From Clostridiales bacterium (lineage in GTDB: Bacteria > Bacillota > Clostridia > HGM11327), in the NCBI GenBank assembly GCA_015056475.1, contig SVGF01000005.1:1-42823 (forward strand): a stretch of 42,823 nucleotides of DNA, read 5' to 3'. A program made the translations under genes and the position numbers. The notes beneath the pieces were generated by a model, which did not search any database, was not told the DNA's origin, and worked only from the letters and a program-made list of their open reading frames with translations. Shown here in pieces: positions 1 through 8,677 of this stretch; the stretch's first letter is position 1, and each line of letters opens with the position of its first letter.

Positions 1-42
1 AGCCGATTTGTTCTCTCTTTCTGCTTGTGTTAAGGGTTTGGG

Positions 43-114
43 CTTAGCCCTTTTGCATTTGTCCAGACAAATGCGATGCTTGCACTTTTGTCAAAGTGTA
101 AATTTTCCGCTAAG
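43..114. repeat. Multi-hairpin intergenic element
   Basis: GCATTTGT-CCAG-ACAAATGC (55-74) and TTGCACTTT-TGTC-AAAGTGTAA (80-101) enclosed by CTTAGC/GCTAAG (43-48/109-114). Confidence 0.65.
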
Positions 115-187
115 GATACCACCCTATATAGCAAGGAGGATCCAGAAGAGCCTATCCACTTTACAAAATTTCACCAAATATAATTTA

Positions 188-1492
188 TCACAATTTACGC
201 ATCTTCATTTTTCGCGCAAGCAGGGTCAGCACCAACATAATAATGTACAGACAACCAATAGTGATAAATATTGCAGGCCAACCAAACGTATCTTTTACAT
301 AACCAAAAATTGATGCTTGAATCGCAGCTCCCATATAAACAGCCCAATCCAAAATTCCCACTACAGTAGAAGAAAACGCTCGCCCACCCATATCACCGGC
401 AACCGCCCAAATAACACCTGTTACCATGCCTGACACACCAACAACAAACAGCATTAACGAAGCAAGCATCTGTGTCTTAATAAATGCTAGACCGATCATG
501 CCTGCGAATGTCACAATAGACGCCAATGCCAACATGGGTTCTCTCTTTCCCTTAAACACTTTGTCTGTAATAAGAGGAAAAACAAACATAGCACACGCCT
601 GACCAACAGGTAACAATATAGAAGAAAAAATACCCTCTTTAATTGATAACCCCATGGATTCAGTAAAATATGTAGGGATCCAGGTCAAAAGACCATAGCG
701 ACCAACACCGGCAATAGCGGATATTAAACAAAACACTATTACCTTTGGCTCAGAAAAAAGCATCTTGTACGGATAAAAAAATCCTTTTTTCTCTACTTCA
801 ATAGCAAGCTCAGCATCACGAGTATCCGTGGTTTTATCTTCCTCCTCAAAAGGCTTAAGACCAATATCCTCAGGTTTTGTCTTAAATAAAAATGCAAAAC
901 CTATAAGCATCAAAACCATAGGAACCATAGGATAGCGGAAGGCTGCACGCCACCCCCATTCGGGATTTATATTCATACAAAGTAGTATTGTCATATAAGT
1001 CACAACCTGCGCTACACCGGAAAAAGCAGTCGCTAAACCCGAAGCAAAGCCACGATGCTTCTTTGGCCACCACTTATTTAACACACCAACACCATTGGAC
1101 CAAACCATGGACTGACAATAACCATTAAGCCCCCACAAAACTGCGATTACAGGAATAGAATGCTGGAATGAAATAATAATATTCAATATAGCAGATGCAG
1201 CAACGCCAAACATCATAAATCTTTTATATCCAAAGTATGCACCCAAGCGTCCGTTGATCAACTGACCAAAAGCATAACACCAAAACAACGCCGAAGACAC
1301 AACACCCATTGCGGCAGTGGTGGACCCTAAGCCCTCCGCCATTTGTGTAAGAACTAAATTAATGTTCTGACGACCATTGTAAAAGAACATATAAGTAAGG
1401 CCAAAACTGAGAAGCATCTTCCATGCAAAGTTTTTGAACTTTACATACTCAGCTTGTGTATAACCATAAGTATACTCGTTTTTTGAAACCAC
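188..1492 (-). CDS. MFS transporter, organophosphate:phosphate antiporter (OPA/GlpT-like) type
   Basis: 434 aa polytopic protein (FFYNGRQNINLVLTQMAEGLG..., WGLNGYCQSMVWSNGVGVLNKWWPKKHRGFASG) resembling the GlpT/UhpT OPA family; GTG start with AGGAGG SD just upstream on the minus strand. Confidence 0.85.
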   Translation of the reverse strand: MVSKNEYTYGYTQAEYVKFKNFAWKMLLSFGLTYMFFYNGRQNINLVLTQMAEGLGSTTAAMGVVSSALFWCYAFGQLINGRLGAYFGYKRFMMFGVAASAILNIIISFQHSIPVIAVLWGLNGYCQSMVWSNGVGVLNKWWPKKHRGFASGLATAFSGVAQVVTYMTILLCMNINPEWGWRAAFRYPMVPMVLMLIGFAFLFKTKPEDIGLKPFEEEDKTTDTRDAELAIEVEKKGFFYPYKMLFSEPKVIVFCLISAIAGVGRYGLLTWIPTYFTESMGLSIKEGIFSSILLPVGQACAMFVFPLITDKVFKGKREPMLALASIVTFAGMIGLAFIKTQMLASLMLFVVGVSGMVTGVIWAVAGDMGGRAFSSTVVGILDWAVYMGAAIQASIFGYVKDTFGWPAIFITIGCLYIIMLVLTLLARKMKMRKL

Positions 1493-1569
1493 GATATATC
1501 TCCTCCTTTTAGAACAAGCAGCCAGTTTATTTTTCTGACTGCTTGTTTCTTTTATACCAATCCATATTC

Positions 1570-2313
1570 TTATTCACCAAAAATTGCCTTATCCTCCTCG
1601 TCAAAAGGAACAATTTCGTTGGACACACGAACATAATCATCCATATTATCTATTTCGTCTACATAATAATCTTCATAGGCGAATGCACGTACGTTCAGCG
1701 CAGGGAATATCTCATTCAATGCATTTTCAGCATAGCACTTGACCTCACCCTTATGGATATATTCAACAACCTTGCCAATCCAGGCAGAAGCTGTAGCTTT
1801 CTCCATCTTATAAAAAGGTTGGAAAGCAAAACAATCTTCATCAAATATCTTAACAGAAACCTCTAAAACTTTTCCATCTTTTACCCTGCCCTTAAAATCC
1901 TTTTCGGGGAGAGCTTTTGTAAAGTTTACAGTTGCAGTGTTTTTATCTTCGCAATTAAGCACGTCTCGTACCAATCTGCGGTTAAACACCAAATCACCGT
2001 GCAAGAAGATCAGATCGTCATCCATATGCTCACGAGCAAGATACATAGAATATATATAATTCGTTCTATCATATATGTCATTACGAACAAAAGTAAAATT
2101 CAGGCCACAGAACTGTGCCGCTTCACTTTTCAGTTGTTCTTCAAAAGGACCTGTTGTCACAAGAAAATCCTTTACTCCCTCTGCACTGAGCAGACGAATC
2201 TGACGATGAAATATTGTTTCACCATTCTTAAGGAGCGTCATAGACTTATGATGAGTCTTTGTTTCGTCACCCATGCGGTGACCAAGACCGGAATTAAAAA
2301 TTACAGCTTTCAT
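1570..2313 (-). CDS. NTP transferase, LicC-like (phosphocholine/phospho-alcohol cytidylyltransferase type)
   Basis: MKAVIFNSGLGHRMGDETKTHHKSMTLL resembles an NTP_transferase signature; start set at MKAVIF with AAAGG upstream rather than the longer ORF start at 2337. Confidence 0.7.
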   Translation of the reverse strand: MKAVIFNSGLGHRMGDETKTHHKSMTLLKNGETIFHRQIRLLSAEGVKDFLVTTGPFEEQLKSEAAQFCGLNFTFVRNDIYDRTNYIYSMYLAREHMDDDLIFLHGDLVFNRRLVRDVLNCEDKNTATVNFTKALPEKDFKGRVKDGKVLEVSVKIFDEDCFAFQPFYKMEKATASAWIGKVVEYIHKGEVKCYAENALNEIFPALNVRAFAYEDYYVDEIDNMDDYVRVSNEIVPFDEEDKAIFGE

Positions 2314-2425
2314 TTTACATATACCTTTCTTTCTCATTAATTTGTTCTATTCATATGATTTAGTGCCTCTACCATATTTGCCGGTATATTCTAAATCACA
2401 TTCATTTCATAATTATGATATTGTA

Positions 2426-2454
2426 ATTATATCACATATTACCCACAAAGTCAA
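2426..2454 (-). promoter_or_regulatory. sigma-A-type promoter for the nucleotidyltransferase gene
   Basis: On the minus strand TTGACT (2454-2449), 17-nt spacer, TATAAT (2431-2426). Confidence 0.7.
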
Positions 2455-2484
2455 TAATTATATGATTATTTTCAATAATTGTTC

Positions 2485-2513
2485 TTGACAATCACATTAT
2501 TATGATTTATAAT
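2485..2513 (+). promoter_or_regulatory. sigma-A-type promoter for the XRE-IspD-like gene
   Basis: TTGACA (2485-2490), 17-nt spacer, TATAAT (2508-2513). Confidence 0.75.
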
Positions 2514-2547
2514 ATATATGTATATGTTTCGCCTTTATGCTCACACT

Positions 2548-2572
2548 TTTTACATTACAACATAATGTAAAA
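2548..2572. repeat. Perfect inverted repeat, candidate operator or leader hairpin
   Basis: TTTTACATTA-CAACA-TAATGTAAAA, 10-bp arms, between the promoter and start of the XRE-IspD-like gene. Confidence 0.6.
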
Positions 2573-2661
2573 TTTCAGTTATAAACCACATATACAGATA
2601 ACTTAACTAAGAACAAATTTACGTTAATAATTCTAATTAATACGTATAGGAGGTCATCATT

Positions 2662-3726
2662 ATGTCAATCGGCACAAATATCAAGAAAAGAAGATACGAA
2701 CTCAGAATGTCGCAAAAAGAACTCGCCAATGCTTTAGGATATAAAACCCACTCAACCATTGCCAAAATAGAAGCCGGCGAGAACGACGTATCTCACAAAA
2801 AGCTTGAACGCTTTGCAGAGGTATTAGACACCACTCCCGAAGCCCTTATTTCAGGAAACTTTACAGACTTTTCTTCCAAATCGGATTTCAAAACAAAAGA
2901 GCCCGACACTTCAATAATTATTCCGGATCCACAAACTGATGAAGGACCAATAACAAAAACCGCCGCTATTATTCTGGCTGGCGGTAAATCCGGAAGAAAC
3001 AACCAAAACATACCCAGCCAATTTATCAATATTAACGAAAAACCAATGCTTGTTTATAGCACCGAAGCCTATCAAGCACACCCTTCAGTTGATGACATTT
3101 ATATTGTATGCCTCAAGGGCTGGGAAAATATTGTTAAGGCATATATCAAGCGATATAATCTCACAAAAGTCAGAGCTCTTATTGCAGGAGGTGCCAGCGG
3201 AATCGAATCCCTAAAAAACGCAATCAATTATATCAAACCTCGGTATACCCCTGAAGACATGATCATTATTCAAGAATCCACCCGTCCAATGGTCAATACT
3301 GAAACTATTTCTAAGCTCCTGCAAGCAAGTTCTGAAGTCGGAAGTGCTACTATATCTCACACAATGAACGAATATGTACAATTTTATGTAAATAATCATT
3401 CCGAGGTTAATACATATAAAAACAAAGTCAATTATGATGATGACTTAAATTCTAACATTAATGCACTCCCTCACAATAAATCATCTAACGTAACATACGT
3501 TAATCGTAATTCCATTGTTGCTTTGCAATCACCCGAGGCCCACCGTCTTTCACTTATACTCGAAGTGTTTGAAACTGCAAAAAAGCAACAACACCAACTC
3601 TCTGAATCTTGTTTTACAATGCTTATGTACAATTTAGGGTACAATATTAATTTTATCGAGGGTGGAATGAATAATATTAAGATTGTCCGTAAAGAAGATC
3701 TAATGATGTTTAGTGCATTAGTATAA
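2662..3726 (+). CDS. XRE-family HTH regulator fused to an IspD/TarI-like cytidylyltransferase domain
   Basis: N-terminal HTH (MSIGTNIKKRRYELRMSQKELANALGYKTHSTIAKIEAGEN) followed by an IspD-like fold: AIILAGGKSGRNNQNIPSQFININEKPMLVYS, IAGGASGIESLKNAI, IQESTRPMV, NNIKIVRKEDL. Confidence 0.8.
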   Translation: MSIGTNIKKRRYELRMSQKELANALGYKTHSTIAKIEAGENDVSHKKLERFAEVLDTTPEALISGNFTDFSSKSDFKTKEPDTSIIIPDPQTDEGPITKTAAIILAGGKSGRNNQNIPSQFININEKPMLVYSTEAYQAHPSVDDIYIVCLKGWENIVKAYIKRYNLTKVRALIAGGASGIESLKNAINYIKPRYTPEDMIIIQESTRPMVNTETISKLLQASSEVGSATISHTMNEYVQFYVNNHSEVNTYKNKVNYDDDLNSNINALPHNKSSNVTYVNRNSIVALQSPEAHRLSLILEVFETAKKQQHQLSESCFTMLMYNLGYNINFIEGGMNNIKIVRKEDLMMFSALV

Positions 3727-3761
3727 AAGCGATGACTTAAATACACATCTTACTAAAAAAC

Positions 3762-3791
3762 AACCGGGGAACGAATTCTCATTCCCCGGTT
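3762..3791 (-). terminator. Hairpin terminator between convergent genes
   Basis: AACCGGGGAA-10 nt-TTCCCCGGTT with A-run on the plus side (T-run on the minus strand) adjoining the potD-like gene end. Confidence 0.75.
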
Positions 3792-3800
3792 ATCTTCAAT

Positions 3801-4859
3801 TCACTGTACCTTAAGCCATCTTACCTGGTACTTCTCAAGGTCCTTGCCCAAATAATGGAATGCTGTGCATCTTGCAAGAATTTCATCGGTTGCCCAGAAG
3901 TCTTCATCACCGCGAAGTGACTCGTCTACGAGCTGGTAACCTGCTTCGTTTGCTGTTGCATAGCCGATGTACTCAGAAATGAGCTTTGCATTTTCTGCGC
4001 GGCATACAAAGTCAATGAACTTTTCTGCAAGCTCCTTATTCTGCGCCGTCTTGGGAATTACCAAGCCGTCATAGAACATGTTGCTGCCCTCCTCGGGAAC
4101 AACGTAATCAAGAGTTCTGCCATTCTGCTGAGCAAGCATCTTTGCGGCAACAGCCTCACCCGACCAAGTTACTGCAATGTCAGCCGTACCCTTTGAGAGC
4201 ATGTTCTTGATATCGTCACCCTCATATGAAAGCACGAGCTCTCTGTCAAGCTGATCAAGAAGGAGCGCCGTTGCTTCGTCGAGCTCAGCTTCGGATCTTG
4301 TGTTGATGCTGTAACCAAGCTTAAGGAGCGGAACAGCCAAGCCGTCACGGATACTGTTGAGCATTACTATTCTGCCCTTGTACTTTTCGTTCCAAAGAAC
4401 GTCCCAGCTCTTTGCATCCTCGGGATCAACAACGTCGGGATTGTAAAGTATACCAAGTGTTCCCCACATATAGGGCACCATGTACTTTTTATCAATACCA
4501 TTACTCATATTAAGCACGGACTGGCTGATGTTTGAATAGTTGGGAACGTTATCAAAATTGATCTCGTGGAGCATATCCTCCATTATGAGTCTTTCGATCA
4601 TGTACTCAGAAGGAATAAGAACGTCGTAACTGCTTGCGGCATTCTTTACCTTAATATACATGTCTTCATTGGTGTCGAAATTCTCTTCAACAACCTTTAC
4701 GTTATACTCTTCTTCAAAAGCTGTGATAACGTCGGGGTCCATATAGTCACCCCAATTGAAAAGATAAAGCTTTTCTTTCTGCTCACAGCCGGAATTAATT
4801 GCCACCATGCCACAACAAAGGGCAATGGTAAGGAAAATAGAAACAAATCTTTTAAACAT
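3801..4859 (-). CDS. potD: ABC transporter substrate-binding lipoprotein, spermidine/putrescine (PotD) family
   Basis: MFKRFVSIFLTIALCCGMVAINSGC lipobox; YLFNWGDYMDPDVITAFEEEYNVKVVEENFDTNEDMYIKV typical of PotD/PotF. Confidence 0.88.
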   Translation of the reverse strand: MFKRFVSIFLTIALCCGMVAINSGCEQKEKLYLFNWGDYMDPDVITAFEEEYNVKVVEENFDTNEDMYIKVKNAASSYDVLIPSEYMIERLIMEDMLHEINFDNVPNYSNISQSVLNMSNGIDKKYMVPYMWGTLGILYNPDVVDPEDAKSWDVLWNEKYKGRIVMLNSIRDGLAVPLLKLGYSINTRSEAELDEATALLLDQLDRELVLSYEGDDIKNMLSKGTADIAVTWSGEAVAAKMLAQQNGRTLDYVVPEEGSNMFYDGLVIPKTAQNKELAEKFIDFVCRAENAKLISEYIGYATANEAGYQLVDESLRGDEDFWATDEILARCTAFHYLGKDLEKYQVRWLKVQ

Positions 4860-4938
4860 AAGGTGTTTACCCCTTTCAAAAAAAACATATTTTTGCGAGT
4901 GCCCGTCAAGCAAGACAGACACTCGCTTGTGTGTTAAA

Positions 4939-6183
4939 TTACTTCTTTTCTATGCGCAGGATCTCCATCTGACCCGGTGCGAGCCAAATTTCTTCGCGGA
5001 TGCAATAAGCATCGTTCTTATTAGAGTAACCATTGGTAGTGCAACCGTTGAGCTGTGCGCCGTTGTAGTAAACATAATGAACGTTCTTTACGGTTTCGTC
5101 AAACTCAAGAGTGATGTTACCCGCGTCCTTACGGTTATTGTTAACAACCGCAACGTATTCATAACCGTCATCGCCGTCAAACACGCTGACAATACCGGGA
5201 ATGGGATCGTAGTCGTAGCATCCAAAGAAATCCGTGTTGCAATAAGCTCTCTTGATGCCTGCATATCCCGCATCAGGGAATGCAGGGAATCCGCCGTAAC
5301 GCTTTGTGATAAAGAACGACTCTTTAATGTGAAGCTTCATCAAAAGCTTTGCGTGATGGATGGTAAATCTCGTCTGTGCACGCTTCATGCCACGGTAATA
5401 CTTGCCGTTTGGCTGACCGTATTCGTCGATAGGTGAGCCGCGATAGTCCATGGCCATGAGCTTATCGTAAAGTCTGAACCAGAAAATACCCGTGCAACCA
5501 AGCGCTGCAGCCGTATTTATCTGCCAGATGTAGTCCACCTCCTCAGGTGCCTGGAATCTGAAGTGTGCGGATGAAAGCAACGTTGCCCAGCAGTCAAGTC
5601 CGTACTTTCTGCAAACGGACGTAGTTGTGTGCATATGCTGGAAGTATTCCTCAATGCCTCTCTCCTCGGGCTCCATCTGTGAATAAGTTCCAACGCCGTG
5701 AACGTGCACGCCTGCACCAGCGATCTTGTCGCCAAGACCGGGGACCTTTCTCGTGTCGCCGGGTTCAAGGAAGGGATTCAGCTCCGGAGCCTCCTCCATC
5801 ATCACCTTGAGCACACCTACAAATGCATCAACTCTGTCGGGTCCGGGTTCTTCACCGGGATAGAAGCCCAAAACTGCGGGATGCTTGCCGTACTTTTCGT
5901 ATCTTGCCTTAAATGCCTTGCGGTATGCTTCCTCACCGTGTCTGTGGTAGTAGCCGTCCTCAACCTCAGGGAATCTCAATATGATCTTCATATTGTTTTT
6001 CTGAAGCTCATCCATAAACTTTGGTAACTCCGCTTCAAGCTCTGCTTCGCTGTTTGCATAAGGCATCATAACAACGTTCATTCCGAGATCCTTCCAACGC
6101 GCTATCTCGGTTCTGCCGTGTTCTTTCAAGTTTCCGTAATTCCAAAAGCTTAAAACAAAGCTTTCTTCTCTATTATAAGCCAT
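4939..6183 (-). CDS. Glycoside-hydrolase-like (TIM-barrel) protein, paralog 3 of 3
   Basis: 414 aa; shares GFYPGEEPG, YGxDCxxTLLSSAHxRFQAP, EVDYIWQINTAAxxGCTGIxWFRLYDKL, YRGSPIDEYGxPNGxYYxGMKRAQTRFxIHHxKLxMKLH with the next two ORFs. Confidence 0.7.
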   Translation of the reverse strand: MAYNREESFVLSFWNYGNLKEHGRTEIARWKDLGMNVVMMPYANSEAELEAELPKFMDELQKNNMKIILRFPEVEDGYYHRHGEEAYRKAFKARYEKYGKHPAVLGFYPGEEPGPDRVDAFVGVLKVMMEEAPELNPFLEPGDTRKVPGLGDKIAGAGVHVHGVGTYSQMEPEERGIEEYFQHMHTTTSVCRKYGLDCWATLLSSAHFRFQAPEEVDYIWQINTAAALGCTGIFWFRLYDKLMAMDYRGSPIDEYGQPNGKYYRGMKRAQTRFTIHHAKLLMKLHIKESFFITKRYGGFPAFPDAGYAGIKRAYCNTDFFGCYDYDPIPGIVSVFDGDDGYEYVAVVNNNRKDAGNITLEFDETVKNVHYVYYNGAQLNGCTTNGYSNKNDAYCIREEIWLAPGQMEILRIEKK

Positions 6184-6195
6184 ATTTATCTCCTG

Positions 6196-7416
6196 TTACT
6201 TAATACGGTAGATCTCCATCTGTGCGGGAGCAAGCCAGATCTCACTCTGGAGGTTTTCTGAGCCATCGATCTTGTCGAGGCGGATCTTACCTGCGCTATC
6301 ACCGTTGTAGTAGATATGCTCTACTGATTTAACTGCCTTATCAAACTCAAGAGTAATGGAGCCTGCATCCGTACGGCTGTTGTTCATTACTGCAACGTAA
6401 TCAAAACCATCCTCACCCTTAAAGAAGCTTACAATGCCTGGAATAGGATCCTTGTCGTAGTAACCAAAGAAAGTATCACAGCTGTATGCTCTCTTAACAA
6501 GACCGTGACCTGCCTCGGGGTATGCAGGGTAACCGCCGTAACGCTTTGTGATGAAATACGTTGTGTCGTGGTGGAGCTTCATGATGAGCTTACCATGATG
6601 GATGTTAAATCTTGTCTGAGCGCGCTTCATGCCGCGGTAATATTCGCCGTTGGGCTCGCCGTATTCATCGATTGGTGATCCACGATAATCGTCTGCAGTG
6701 AGCTTATCGTAAAGCCTGAACCAATAGATACCTGTGCATCCGCAGATAGCAGCTGTGTTGATCTGCCAGATATAGTCAACTTCCTTGGGAGCCTGGAAAC
6801 GGTAATGTGCGGATGAAAGGAGCGTGGGCATACAGTCCATGCCGTACTTTTTACAAGCCTTCATCTGTGCGCACATGAGCTTGAAGTAATCTTCAGTGCC
6901 TCTCTCCTCCGGCTCCATCTGTGAATAGTTGCCGAAGCCGCTTACCGGCACGCCTGTTGAAGCAACCTGCTCCATATGAGAATCATTTGCACCAAGGTCA
7001 ACAAAAGGAACCTTGTCGGGTGCTTCTTCAAGCATAATTCTCAATACCGAAGCAAAATTGTTGATGACGGAGCTACCGGGTTCTTCGCCGGGGTAGAATC
7101 CCAAAACTGCGGGATGCTTGCCGTATTTTTCATAAATTTCGCGGAACTTTGCGCGGAATACCTCCTCGCCGTTTCTTGCATAATAGCCTGCGTCAACCTC
7201 CTCAAAGAATAACACAGTCTTCAATCCGTATTTTTGCAAAAGATCAAGGAACTGAGGGAGATTCTCCTCAACCTGCTTTGTTGAGCAAAACAAAGGAGCC
7301 ATAGCTACGTTCAAGCCGAGGTCCTTCCACATTTTTACATCGTTTTCCGTGCAAGCGCTGTAGCTGTTGTAATTCCAGAAGCCAAGCACAAAACTATCAT
7401 TTCTCTGATATGCCAT
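6196..7416 (-). CDS. Glycoside-hydrolase-like (TIM-barrel) protein, paralog 2 of 3
   Basis: 406 aa; long identical blocks with the 7432..8652 ORF. Confidence 0.7.
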   Translation of the reverse strand: MAYQRNDSFVLGFWNYNSYSACTENDVKMWKDLGLNVAMAPLFCSTKQVEENLPQFLDLLQKYGLKTVLFFEEVDAGYYARNGEEVFRAKFREIYEKYGKHPAVLGFYPGEEPGSSVINNFASVLRIMLEEAPDKVPFVDLGANDSHMEQVASTGVPVSGFGNYSQMEPEERGTEDYFKLMCAQMKACKKYGMDCMPTLLSSAHYRFQAPKEVDYIWQINTAAICGCTGIYWFRLYDKLTADDYRGSPIDEYGEPNGEYYRGMKRAQTRFNIHHGKLIMKLHHDTTYFITKRYGGYPAYPEAGHGLVKRAYSCDTFFGYYDKDPIPGIVSFFKGEDGFDYVAVMNNSRTDAGSITLEFDKAVKSVEHIYYNGDSAGKIRLDKIDGSENLQSEIWLAPAQMEIYRIK

Positions 7417-7431
7417 AGCTAATTACCTCTC

Positions 7432-8652
7432 TTACTGAATTCTCAATATCTCCATCTGTGCAGGAGCAAGCCAGATCTCTTCCTTTAAGTAGTCAAGATC
7501 TCTTGTGCCTTCAAGCAAGAGGCCTCTTGTCTGCTCGCCGTTGTGGTAAACGTATTCAACCTTCTTTGTAGCCTTATCAAACTCAAGCGTAATGGAGCCT
7601 GCCTCTGTACGGCTGTTGTTCATTACTGCAACGTAATCATAGCCATCCTCACCCTTAAAGAAGCTTACAATGCCCGGAATGGGAGCCTTGTCATAGTAAC
7701 CAAAGAAAGTATCACAGCTGTATGCTCTCTTAACAAGACCGTGGCCTGCCTCGGGGTATGCGGGATATCCACCGTAACGCTTTGTGATAAAATATGTTGT
7801 ATCGTGATGGAGCTTCATGATGAGCTTGCCATGATGAATATTGAATCTCGTCTGAGCGCGCTTCATGCCCTGGTAATATTCGCCGTTGGGTTCGCCGTAT
7901 TCGTCGATGGGTGATCCGCGGTAGTCCATAGCAACGAGCTTATCGTAAAGTCTGAACCAATAGATACCTGTGCATCCGCAGATAGCTGCTGTGTTGATCT
8001 GCCAAATATAGTCAACCTCTTTAGGTGCCTGGAAGCGATAATGCGCTGATGAAAGAAGTGTGGGCATACAGTCCATGCCGTACTTTTTGCAAGCCTTCAT
8101 CTGTGCGTTCATAAGCTTGAAGTAATCTTCTGTACCTCTCTCCTCCGGCTCCATCTGTGAATAGTTGCCAAAGCCGCTTACCGGCACGCCTGTTGAAGCA
8201 ACCTGCTCCATGTGAGAAGCATTTGCACCAAGGTCAATAAAAGGAACAAGCTCGGGTGCTTCCTCAAGCATTATCTTGAGAGTTCCTGCAAAGCTGTCTA
8301 TAATATCACCACCGGGTTCTTCACCGGGATAGAAGCCCAAAACTGCGGGATGCTTACCGTACTTTTCATAGATTTCGCGGAACTTTGCTCTGAATGCATC
8401 AGCACCGTAGGAAGCGTAATAACCTGCGCCGATCTCGTTGAACAAAAGCACTACCTTCATGCCATGCTTCTGAAGCTCATCAAGGAAAGCGGGTAATTCT
8501 TTTTCGATCTGCTCGGGTGAGCAGCCCATGGGCATCATGGCTGTGTTCAAGCCAAGATCCTTCCATCTTTCAACTTCGCTTGCGCCACCTGTTTTAAGAT
8601 CGTTATAATTCCAAAAACCCAGCACAAAGCTTTCATTTCTTTTATATGACAT
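7432..8652 (-). CDS. Glycoside-hydrolase-like (TIM-barrel) protein, paralog 1 of 3
   Basis: 406 aa; directly downstream of potC on the same strand. Confidence 0.7.
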   Translation of the reverse strand: MSYKRNESFVLGFWNYNDLKTGGASEVERWKDLGLNTAMMPMGCSPEQIEKELPAFLDELQKHGMKVVLLFNEIGAGYYASYGADAFRAKFREIYEKYGKHPAVLGFYPGEEPGGDIIDSFAGTLKIMLEEAPELVPFIDLGANASHMEQVASTGVPVSGFGNYSQMEPEERGTEDYFKLMNAQMKACKKYGMDCMPTLLSSAHYRFQAPKEVDYIWQINTAAICGCTGIYWFRLYDKLVAMDYRGSPIDEYGEPNGEYYQGMKRAQTRFNIHHGKLIMKLHHDTTYFITKRYGGYPAYPEAGHGLVKRAYSCDTFFGYYDKAPIPGIVSFFKGEDGYDYVAVMNNSRTEAGSITLEFDKATKKVEYVYHNGEQTRGLLLEGTRDLDYLKEEIWLAPAQMEILRIQ

Positions 8653-8677
8653 ATAAAATACCTCCTATAGTCTAACG

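Noticed and set aside
8-313. 101-aa plus-strand ORF
   Set aside because: Covers the hairpin element and the antisense 3' end of the MFS gene; no recognisable domain.
4566-5436. Plus-strand ORFs (123 and 209 aa) opposite potD and the hydrolase-like gene
   Set aside because: Antisense shadows of well-supported minus-strand genes, low-complexity composition and no domain.
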